Shown here: positions 1-5,422 of the stretch, one piece after another
Layout: each line of letters opens with the position of its first letter
Numbering within the stretch: position 1 is the stretch's first letter
Assembly (NCBI GenBank): GCA_020058315.1
Contig: JAGVEK010000438.1
Coordinates: 1-5,622, forward strand
Direction of reading: 5' to 3'
Length of the DNA stretch: 5,622 bases
Source of the DNA: Candidatus Zixiibacteriota bacterium
GTDB taxonomy: Bacteria > Zixibacteria > MSB-5A5 > WJJR01
The notes under the pieces: generated by a model
What the model was told of the DNA's origin: nothing
The model's database searches: none
Seen by the model: the letters and a program-made list of their open reading frames with translations, nothing else
Made by a program: the position numbers and the translations under genes

Positions 1-167
1 CACAACCGCTTCCGCGGCGGTCACCTATTTGTCAGAACATCATGCCGATCGGTCGCGTAACGGCACATATCTCTACCTCTCCGCTGCGTTGCGGGTAGCG
101 CTCCCACTCTAAGCTGCCCCAGAATCTATTGAATGACAACGCCTTTTCGGGACCCATGAGTAATTAG
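1..167. other. No supported gene; possible repeat-derived intergenic DNA
   Basis: No reading frame here looks like a known protein. Plus frame 2 is open from the window edge to a stop at 110-112, and a 41-codon minus-strand frame runs from ATG at 157 to a stop at 32. Neither shows a recognisable domain. The in-frame stop at 165-167 closes the frame of the cupredoxin fragment that follows, so the missing 5' part of that gene is not present here in the same frame, and I did not recognise it in the other two frames either. The stretch may be repeat or insertion-derived sequence, but that is inference. Confidence 0.4.
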
Positions 168-212
168 CTCCGCTTTTGTCCTGATAGCAGTTGCTCGTGC
201 TGTGAGGGATTT

Positions 213-410
213 TGGGGCAATGACATAATGTCACATGAGTCCACCAGCGGGACTGGCTCAACGGATCCGAACTCAGGCAAGAATCAGACGCTGAATTCAG
301 GGGGTTCGTTCACGCGCGTGTTTGAGACCGCCGGGGTCTACCAGTATTCTTGCCGTCCGCACGAAGCCATGGGCATGAAGGGGACGGTCACTGTCCTCTC
401 CCGGACGTAG
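213..410 (+). pseudogene. 5'-truncated plastocyanin-like cupredoxin (blue copper protein) fragment
   Basis: This is the C-terminal half of a type-1 copper protein, a family of periplasmic or extracellular electron carriers. The stretch YSCRPHEAMGMKGTVTV ends a classic plastocyanin-like domain: Cys, two residues, His, four residues, Met. Counting from the ATG at 228, the copper ligands are His3 (in MSHESTSG), Cys42, His45 and Met50. The frame is open back to 168, and recognisable similarity (W-G-N-D-I-M-S-H) begins near 213, upstream of the ATG, so 228 is unlikely to be a true start. The signal peptide and the first beta strands are missing, a stop at 165-167 blocks extension, and I see no ribosome-binding site. 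A free-standing 60-residue protein could not form the full beta sandwich. Best reading: a decayed or rearranged remnant. A sequencing or assembly break upstream is the alternative. It ends 75 bases from the convergent rng gene. Confidence 0.7.
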
Positions 411-420
411 CGGGTGATTT

Positions 421-472
421 CGGTGGCTTGGCCGTCCCGGTCGTACGCATGGGCGGGACGCCCATGCCACCG
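421..472. repeat. Palindromic element between convergent genes
   Basis: A perfect 9-base inverted repeat, gcatgggcg at 447-455 and cgcccatgc at 459-467, encloses a 3-base loop. A competing, longer fold is also possible: cggtggc at 421-427 with gccaccg at 466-472, plus cgtcccg at 433-439 with cgggacg at 454-460. The element lies between the 3' ends of the cupredoxin fragment (+) and rng (-), so it could act as a transcription barrier or 3'-end stabiliser for rng. There is no run of T on either side, so I do not call it an intrinsic terminator. It could equally be a dispersed intergenic repeat. Confidence 0.6.
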
Positions 473-485
473 TCGCATTGTGTCC

Positions 486-2177
486 CTACTTCACCCCCCG
501 TGGATTGAACATGTCCGTTAGCTCCACGTTGTCTTCGGCAGCGAAGACGCGGTAGCGCTGCGGGGTGAGGAGCTGGTCGGATTCGAGGTAGATGTCGCGC
601 TTGATCATCTTGCGAATGCGCTTCAGACGTTCCTCTTTGTTCTGGGTCAGGTGCTCGGCGATGTTGGGGTGAACAATCAGGCGGAACTTGCGCACATCGG
701 AGGCCAGACGGGCGCGAATGAACCAGCGCTCGATCTTGGCCGCCACCGTCTCGGCCGAAAGAACGCGTCCTGTCCCCTCGCAGGTCGGGCAGGGATCAGA
801 GAGTTTGAGGAGGATTGCGGGACGGATGCGCTGGCGGGTCATTTCTATCAGGCCATACTCGGAGATTGTCGCGATGGAGTTTTTCGCGCGGTCGCGCGCG
901 AACGCCATCTGGAACTCCTCGTAGACCCGGCGGCGATTGGAATGGTGCATCATATCGATGAAGTCGATCACGATCAGGCCGCCGATGTCGCGCAGACGAA
1001 CCTGCCGCGCCACCTCCTGGGCGGCCTCGAGATTGGCGCGAAGAATCGTGTCTTCTTGTGAAGTTTTCCCAACATAGCGGCCGGTGTTCACATCAATCGT
1101 CACCATGGCCTCTGTCTGGTCGATCACCAGGAAACAGCCGCGTTTGAACCAGACTTTGCGCTCCAGCATCTTCTCGATCTCGGCCTCAATGCCAAAAAGA
1201 TCGAAGATCGGAACTTCGCCCTTATAGAACTCGACACGGTCCTTCAATTCGGGGGCGACGTCTTTGCAGAATGACACGACTTCCTTGTAAAGTTTCTTGT
1301 CGTCGACAGCGAGGCGCACGACTTCATCGGTGAAGATGTCGCGCAGCATCGAACCGGTGATATCCAGCTCGCGGTATAGGCAGTATGGCGCCGATTTCTT
1401 GTCGGCATCCTTCTTGATCTGTTTCCACTTCTTGACCAGATCTTTGATGTCGTTTTTGAAGTCCGAGGCCTCGCATCCTTCGGCCTCGGTCCGTGCGATC
1501 AGACCACAGCCTTCCGGCAGAAGCGGCTGGAGGACCTCACGCAGCCGCCGTTTTTCCGGCCAGCTTGTGATGCGCTTGGAGACGCGTACACGGCTTTCAT
1601 CGGGCACCAGAACAACGAACCGTCCCGGAATTGATACTTTCGTGGTGAGCCGCGCGCCCTTGGTGCCGAGCGGTTCTTTGATCACCTGCGCGAGGACGAC
1701 CTGGTCCTTCTTGATCACGTCCTGGATGTTGGCGCGGTACTCCTTGCGGATGAGCTCGCCTTTGGGCTCAGCATCATCGACCTCTTCACTCTCGTCCTCG
1801 TCTTCATCCTCGCGGCCGATATCGGAGACGTGCAAAAACGCGGTGCGCGCTTCGCCGATCTCGACAAATGCCGCCTGCATCCCTGGGAAGACCGACGTGA
1901 TGGTTCCCTTGTAGATGTTTCCCGCGAGTTTGATTTCCTCGGGACGCTCGTACCACATCTCGACGAGCTTGTCGTCTTCCAGGATCGCAATGCGTGTTTC
2001 TTCTTCACCGGCGTTGATAACAATGTCTTTCTTCACCGGCGGCAGCGGCCCCGGAGGTGGTTCCCATCGCGGGCGCCGCGGTTTGTGCGGACGGCCCTTG
2101 TCCTGCGAATTACTGCGGGGCGCTGATGAACGCTTGTGTGGTGTCTTTGCCATGGTTGTTGATTCCATTCTGTGCAT
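486..2177 (-). CDS. rng: Ribonuclease E/G family endoribonuclease (RNase G type)
   Basis: Single-strand-specific, 5'-end-sensitive endoribonuclease acting in rRNA maturation and mRNA decay in the cytoplasm. Its 563 residues match an RNase G-length enzyme; the long RNase E C-terminal scaffold is absent. Order: basic, proline-rich extension (about 10-50), S1 RNA-binding domain (about 85-180) interrupted by an acidic insert (123-136), RNase H-like and catalytic core. Visible active-site signatures are IDVNTGR (Asp362) and VIDFIDM (Asp405/Asp408), the Mg-binding acidic residues of the family. CPTC at 463-466 is the Zn-link that joins subunits in RNase E. Start: ATG at 2177 has GGAAG seven bases upstream; in-frame ATGs at 2168 and 2153 have no better site. 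It is the last gene of the block, 63 bases after fmt, with a hairpin repeat in the gap. Family assignment is firm; the choice of rng over rne rests on length. Confidence 0.95.
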   Translation of the reverse strand: MHRMESTTMAKTPHKRSSAPRSNSQDKGRPHKPRRPRWEPPPGPLPPVKKDIVINAGEEETRIAILEDDKLVEMWYERPEEIKLAGNIYKGTITSVFPGMQAAFVEIGEARTAFLHVSDIGREDEDEDESEEVDDAEPKGELIRKEYRANIQDVIKKDQVVLAQVIKEPLGTKGARLTTKVSIPGRFVVLVPDESRVRVSKRITSWPEKRRLREVLQPLLPEGCGLIARTEAEGCEASDFKNDIKDLVKKWKQIKKDADKKSAPYCLYRELDITGSMLRDIFTDEVVRLAVDDKKLYKEVVSFCKDVAPELKDRVEFYKGEVPIFDLFGIEAEIEKMLERKVWFKRGCFLVIDQTEAMVTIDVNTGRYVGKTSQEDTILRANLEAAQEVARQVRLRDIGGLIVIDFIDMMHHSNRRRVYEEFQMAFARDRAKNSIATISEYGLIEMTRQRIRPAILLKLSDPCPTCEGTGRVLSAETVAAKIERWFIRARLASDVRKFRLIVHPNIAEHLTQNKEERLKRIRKMIKRDIYLESDQLLTPQRYRVFAAEDNVELTDMFNPRGVK

Positions 2178-2184
2178 GAAAATG

Positions 2185-2189
2185 CTTCC
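2185..2189 (-). promoter_or_regulatory. Ribosome-binding site deciding the rng start
   Basis: GGAAG on the minus strand lies seven bases before the ATG at 2177 and supports that start over the in-frame ATGs at codons 4 and 9. The foot of the 2198-2222 hairpin is only eight bases upstream, close enough that RNA folding could affect ribosome access. Confidence 0.6.
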
Positions 2190-2197
2190 GCTTCTGT

Positions 2198-2235
2198 CCC
2201 CTCTCCCATTTGGGGAGAGGGGCCGGGGTGAGGGG
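2198..2235. repeat. Hairpin-forming intergenic repeat between fmt and rng
   Basis: A perfect 10-base inverted repeat, cccctctccc at 2198-2207 and gggagagggg at 2213-2222, with a 5-base loop, is followed by ccggggtgagggg to 2235. The last part offers a second partner (gagggg, 2230-2235) for the left arm, so two folds compete. The arrangement matches a very widespread intergenic repeat of environmental bacteria, whose spurious translation S-P-L-P-F-G-E-R-G-R-G-E-G turns up in over-predicted proteins; that recognition is from memory. No U-run follows on the transcribed strand, so it is not a typical intrinsic terminator. It starts five bases after the fmt stop codon and ends eight bases before the rng ribosome-binding site. 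Confidence 0.75.
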
Positions 2236-2240
2236 ACTCG

Positions 2241-3203
2241 TCAGCCGCCCAGCCTCTCCGGACTGATCATTGCAAACCTCTCCCCATTCTCTACTCTGTA
2301 TCCCCGCACAAACTCTACACCCGACTGCGGCATCTTTCCTTGCGGCTGAATTGATCTCACCTCAAGTGCGCGATCGCCCGATGCCACAACCAGTCTCGCT
2401 TTCGGATTGGCCTCGATCACTTCCCCCGGCGTGAATGATCCTGAGACTGGACCCGCATCGGAAAGTGCGAGCACCTTCACGAGATTCTCCCGGAACAGCG
2501 CGACAGCCGCCGGAGCAGGTGCCAGAGCGCGCACAAGGTTGATTGACTTGACGCCTGATTCTCGAAAGTCGAGACAGCGGTCGGCGGGCGTGATTTTCGG
2601 CGCTGCGGATGAGCGTGTTTCATCCTGTTGGAGCGGTCTGGCGTTCCCGCTGGCGATCAACGCGAGCGTCGCCAAGACCACATTGGCGCCAAGTTCTGAG
2701 AGGCGCTCCGCAAGCTCCCCGAAATTCTCGTCGGGTTCGATATCGAGATCACACTTCAGCAGAATGCCGCCCGTGTCGACCGTCTTCTGGAGCAGAAACG
2801 TGGTCACACCTGTCCGCGTTTCGCCGGCCATGATCGCACGCTGGATTGGCGCGGCGCCACGGTAGGCCGGCAGCAGCGAAGCGTGCAGATTGAAAGCGTA
2901 GCCCGCCAAAGTGAATACCGTCTCGGGCAAGATCCTGTACGCCACGACCACAAATACGTCGGCGCCGGCGTCGCACAACTGCACGGCGAAATCCGGGTCA
3001 CTCAGCCGGGCCGGCTTCCAAACCGGTTGAAAACTGTGTGCCGCCGCCCATTCTCCGATGGGTGTCGGCGCAATCTTTCGCCCCCGTCCCTGCGGTTTGT
3101 CGGGTCCGGTGACAATCCCGCAGAGGTCAATTTGCGGGTGCGCATGGATAGCCTCGAGCGTGGGCAATCCAAACGCGCCTGTTCCAAAAAAAACCAGTCT
3201 CAC
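2241..3203 (-). CDS. fmt: Methionyl-tRNA formyltransferase
   Basis: Transfers a formyl group from 10-formyltetrahydrofolate to Met on initiator tRNA, making fMet-tRNA for translation start in the cytoplasm. The protein is 320 residues, the usual length. The N-terminal Rossmann-type domain opens with MRLVFFGTGAFGLP and carries PDKPQGRGRK (34-43). Catalytic residues are Asn105 and His107 in FNLHASLLPAYRG and Asp143 in TVDTGG. The C-terminal OB-like tRNA-binding domain begins near 204 (ITPADRCLDF) and ends with the typical GKMPQSGVEFVRGY. The loop usually written AYGxILP reads AYRILP, one residue shorter, as in Bacteroidetes enzymes. The start is GTG, not ATG, and overlaps the def stop in GTGA with no clear ribosome-binding site, so translation is probably coupled to def. 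It supplies the formyl-Met that Def later removes. Confidence 0.97.
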   Translation of the reverse strand: MRLVFFGTGAFGLPTLEAIHAHPQIDLCGIVTGPDKPQGRGRKIAPTPIGEWAAAHSFQPVWKPARLSDPDFAVQLCDAGADVFVVVAYRILPETVFTLAGYAFNLHASLLPAYRGAAPIQRAIMAGETRTGVTTFLLQKTVDTGGILLKCDLDIEPDENFGELAERLSELGANVVLATLALIASGNARPLQQDETRSSAAPKITPADRCLDFRESGVKSINLVRALAPAPAAVALFRENLVKVLALSDAGPVSGSFTPGEVIEANPKARLVVASGDRALEVRSIQPQGKMPQSGVEFVRGYRVENGERFAMISPERLGG

Positions 3204-3754
3204 GGGCCGCCATCACGGTCGGGGGCCAATGGGAAGACACGACGCCCGGGCAATTGCTTCGCCGTAAGCGACTGCATCTTGCCAATCACTTTCGCGCGGG
3301 CGTCAGGATCCATCCGATCGATGAACAGGCGCCCCTGCAAATGTTCGATTTCATGCAGGTAGGCGCGTGCGAGAAATCCCTCGGCTTCCCGTTCGATTTC
3401 CTTCCCTTTCAGATCGAGAGCACGGATCGCGACCCGCGCAGGCCGGGCAATCCTGACAAATATTCCGGGAAACGACAGGCAGCCTTCCTCTTCGATAATT
3501 TCGCCGTCCTGATCCGCGATCTCCGGATTGACCAGGACTTCACGTCGGCCACGTCGTTGCACCTGAGTTCCATCAATTGAGAACACATTCCAATTGGCAC
3601 CGATCTGGACGGCGGCCAACCCGACTGCGCCGGACTGCTCCTGAGTGATCATGAGATCCTCGGCCAATTGCTGGAGGCGATGGTCAAACTCGGTGACTCG
3701 CAATGCGGGTTTGCGGAGCACCGGGTCGCCATAGAGGCGGATTTCATGGATCAT
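3200..3754 (-). CDS. def: Peptide deformylase
   Basis: Fe(II)- or Zn-dependent hydrolase that removes the N-formyl group from new polypeptides as they leave the ribosome. All three family motifs are intact: GAVGLAAVQ (42-50), EGCLS (Cys92) and HEIEH (His134, catalytic Glu135, His138). Cys92, His134 and His138 bind the metal. The residue before the second His is Glu where Asp is common (HExDH), a mild variant. At 184 residues it is normal for the family. I chose ATG at 3754: the protein then begins MIHEIRLYGDPVLRKPA, as deformylases do, and CAGGA sits seven bases upstream. An in-frame start at 3823 would add 23 residues translated from a palindromic repeat and is rejected. The 3' end overlaps the fmt GTG by four bases, a coupled pair acting at opposite ends of the formyl-Met cycle. 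Confidence 0.97.
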   Translation of the reverse strand: MIHEIRLYGDPVLRKPALRVTEFDHRLQQLAEDLMITQEQSGAVGLAAVQIGANWNVFSIDGTQVQRRGRREVLVNPEIADQDGEIIEEEGCLSFPGIFVRIARPARVAIRALDLKGKEIEREAEGFLARAYLHEIEHLQGRLFIDRMDPDARAKVIGKMQSLTAKQLPGRRVFPLAPDRDGGP

Positions 3755-3761
3755 TAACAGA

Positions 3762-3766
3762 TCCTG
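3762..3766 (-). promoter_or_regulatory. Ribosome-binding site deciding the def start
   Basis: CAGGA on the minus strand lies seven bases before the ATG at 3754. It supports that start over the upstream in-frame ATG at 3823. The hairpin at 3769-3790 ends two bases upstream of it, so the site is almost in contact with the stem. Confidence 0.6.
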
Positions 3767-3768
3767 AT

Positions 3769-3835
3769 GGGCGGACAAGAGTGTCCGCCCCACCAAACCG
3801 CTTAGACGTGGTGGCCCGGACACTCCTGTCCGGGC
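3769..3835. repeat. Pair of hairpins forming a large inverted repeat between yajC and def
   Basis: Hairpin 1 pairs gggcggaca (3769-3777) with tgtccgccc (3782-3790). Hairpin 2 pairs gcccggaca (3814-3822) with tgtccgggc (3827-3835). Each has nine base pairs and a 4-base loop. The 26-base units 3769-3794 and 3810-3835 are inverted copies of each other, matching at 21 of 26 positions. Four of the five differences are two swapped base pairs inside the stem (GG/CC against CC/GG), and the fifth is in the loop. Both hairpins therefore survive the changes. The 15-base centre is 3795-3809. This is repeat DNA filling most of the 110-base yajC-def gap. Its spurious translation (G-R-T-L-L-S-A) extends the def reading frame. 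Confidence 0.85.
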
Positions 3836-3864
3836 GTTTTCCCAGCAAGGCCAACAGGTTTCTC

Positions 3865-4197
3865 CTATTCCTTTTCCAGTTTCCCCGCGATCGCCGTCTT
3901 GAGCATCTCAATTTTGGTTTCGCTTTTGGGATCGTCGCCGACCCTCAGTACGACCCGGGAGTCGGTGATTCCGACGATTGTCCCCAGAATCCCCGAACTG
4001 GTGACGACCTTGTCACCTTTGGATAGCTGGCTGAGCATGGCCTGAGTTTCTTTCTGGCGTTTCCGCTGGGGACGGATCAGAAGAAACCAAACCACGACGA
4101 TCATCAGGACAAACGGCAGGAATGTTAAGATCGGGTTGGCGTCCTTGCCTCCGGCACCGCTGGCAGGCATTCCCAAGGCTGGCCATAAATTCAGCAC
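3865..4197 (-). CDS. yajC: Preprotein translocase subunit YajC
   Basis: Small inner-membrane protein that associates with SecD/SecF and the SecYEG channel in protein export. It has 110 residues, as usual. A short N-terminal segment is followed by one membrane helix (about 22-41, PILTFLPFVLMIVVVWFLLI), then the signature RPQRKRQKE (42-50) and the conserved cytoplasmic part LSKGDKVVTSSGILGTIVGI (58-77). The start is GTG at 4197. The strong site AAGGAGG (4208-4202) lies only four bases before it and contains the tgt stop codon, so translation is probably coupled to tgt; no in-frame ATG offers a better fit. tgt next to yajC is a classic arrangement, but here secD and secF do not follow; def does. 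Family identity is clear from the helix plus RPQ motif. Confidence 0.95.
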   Translation of the reverse strand: MLNLWPALGMPASGAGGKDANPILTFLPFVLMIVVVWFLLIRPQRKRQKETQAMLSQLSKGDKVVTSSGILGTIVGITDSRVVLRVGDDPKSETKIEMLKTAIAGKLEKE

Positions 4198-4201
4198 TCT
4201 T

Positions 4202-4208
4202 CCTCCTT
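4202..4208 (-). promoter_or_regulatory. Strong ribosome-binding site of yajC overlapping the tgt stop
   Basis: AAGGAGG on the minus strand begins with the last two bases of the tgt TAA stop (4209-4207) and ends four bases before the yajC GTG. The tight spacing suggests that ribosomes finishing tgt can start on yajC. Confidence 0.75.
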
Positions 4209-5337
4209 ATTCGTTGGCAGATGAGACTTCGGCATAGCGACTCAAGAAATCCGCGGCGAATTGATCGTACCGATCCATGGCGATCGCCGCCCGCGCGCGG
4301 CGCACCAAATCGAGATAGAAAAACAAATTGTGTCGCGTGGTCAACATCATTGCGGCAATCTCGCGAGCGTTAAACAAGTGCCGGACGTAAGCCCTTGTGT
4401 AGCTGGAGCATACGGGGCAGACGCAATCGGGGTCCAACGGCGAGAAATCCTCGGCATACCGGGCGGCTTTGACTGGGATCGGCCCCGACCAGGTAAATGC
4501 CATCCCATTGCGGCCGTTGCGAGTAGGCAGCACGCAGTCGAACATGTCGACGCCCGTCCCAATGGCGCGGACAATGTCGGCTGGTGTCCCGACGCCCATC
4601 AGGTACCGGGGGTGATCAGATGGAAGACTGTCAGTCGAGATTCTTGTCATCTCGAACATAAGATCCTTGGGCTCGCCGACTGACAGTCCTCCGATAGCGT
4701 ACCCGTCAAATCCAACCGACACCAGCGCCTCGGCCGACTGTCGTCGCAGCGCGGCGTACACCGACCCTTGGATAATACCAAACAAGTGTGTCGGGCCCTC
4801 AGGGCATGTCTCCCGCTGATGCTGCTTCGAGCGACGCGCCCAATCGAGTGTGACTCTCAGGTCCTCGGCCGCCTGATTCTCGGTTGCGGGATATGGCGTG
4901 CAAACATCGAGGACCATTGCGATATCGCTGCCCAGCGCGGTCTGAATGTCATAGACGCTTTCCGGCGTGAAGAAGTGCTCGGAGCCATCGAGGTGCGACC
5001 GGAAGCGCACTCCTTCCGCGACGATCTTACGCAATTTCTGGAGACTGAAGATCTGGTACCCACCCGAGTCGGTCAGTATCGCGCCATTCCATCCACTGAA
5101 GCGATGCAACCCTCCAGCGCGACGAACGAGATCGGCACCCGGCCTCAGGTACAGGTGGTAGGTGTTGCCCAACACAATCGGCGCCCCCAGCAACGCAAGA
5201 TCAGTTGGCGGGAGCGCCTTGACCGATCCGGCAGTCCCGACCGGCATGAAGATCGGGGTGGGGATGGTATGGCCATTGACGAGAAGTGTCCCGGCGCGGG
5301 CGTGGCTGGAGGTGTGTTCAACGTGGAAGGTCAGCAT
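4207..5337 (-). CDS. tgt: tRNA-guanine transglycosylase, queuosine pathway
   Basis: Exchanges guanine at wobble position 34 of the tRNAs for Asp, Asn, His and Tyr for preQ1, a step in queuosine synthesis in the cytoplasm. The 376 residues form the usual TIM-barrel enzyme. Visible sites: TDSGGYQ with Asp90 (base-binding acid), GGLSVGE (216-222, substrate pocket; the Val is the bacterial preQ1-type residue where eukaryotic queuine enzymes have Gly), FDCVLPTR with nucleophile Asp267, and the zinc site Cys305, Cys307, Cys310 and His336. The DECTP motif reads DVCTP (144-148), a small variant. The start ATG at 5337 gives MLTFHVEHT, in line with the family N-terminus, although its ribosome-binding site is weak. 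It is the first gene of the block, nine bases before yajC. A plausible promoter lies at 5394-5422; I see no preQ1 riboswitch-like fold in the short leader. Confidence 0.98.
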   Translation of the reverse strand: MLTFHVEHTSSHARAGTLLVNGHTIPTPIFMPVGTAGSVKALPPTDLALLGAPIVLGNTYHLYLRPGADLVRRAGGLHRFSGWNGAILTDSGGYQIFSLQKLRKIVAEGVRFRSHLDGSEHFFTPESVYDIQTALGSDIAMVLDVCTPYPATENQAAEDLRVTLDWARRSKQHQRETCPEGPTHLFGIIQGSVYAALRRQSAEALVSVGFDGYAIGGLSVGEPKDLMFEMTRISTDSLPSDHPRYLMGVGTPADIVRAIGTGVDMFDCVLPTRNGRNGMAFTWSGPIPVKAARYAEDFSPLDPDCVCPVCSSYTRAYVRHLFNAREIAAMMLTTRHNLFFYLDLVRRARAAIAMDRYDQFAADFLSRYAEVSSANE

Positions 5338-5393
5338 TATGTCTCAGAGGAAGACCGGACGGATGAACGGAGGTCGAAGGCTTCCCTTGTTTC

Positions 5394-5422
5394 AATTTAC
5401 GGGTGGGGCCTGACCGAATCAA
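5394..5422 (-). promoter_or_regulatory. Candidate sigma-70-type promoter for the tgt operon
   Basis: On the minus strand, TTGATT (5422-5417) and TAAATT (5399-5394) are separated by exactly 17 bases. Each box matches the consensus at four of six positions. Transcription would start near 5387, giving a leader of about 50 bases before the tgt ATG. No other paired boxes were obvious nearby. Such matches also arise by chance, and the consensus may differ in this lineage. Confidence 0.35.

Noticed and set aside
1297..1914. 205-codon plus-strand frame opposite rng
   Set aside because: It is antisense to the conserved S1 and central parts of the RNase. Its serine-rich run is the complement of the acidic codons, and it has no motif.
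2407..2865. 152-codon plus-strand frame opposite fmt
   Set aside because: It covers conserved Fmt sequence in antisense and shows no motif of its own.
3755..3823. Extended def start at 3823 giving 207 residues
   Set aside because: The added 23 residues are translated from the palindromic repeat, and the family N-terminus and ribosome-binding site fit the ATG at 3754.
3814..3840. Stem followed by gtttt, resembling a plus-strand intrinsic terminator
   Set aside because: No plus-strand gene lies upstream, the T-run is short, and the stem is one copy of the inverted repeat pair.
5338..5390. preQ1 riboswitch in the tgt leader
   Set aside because: The leader is short and I could find no pseudoknot-like stem with an A-rich tail; only a minor gaaggcttc palindrome is present.
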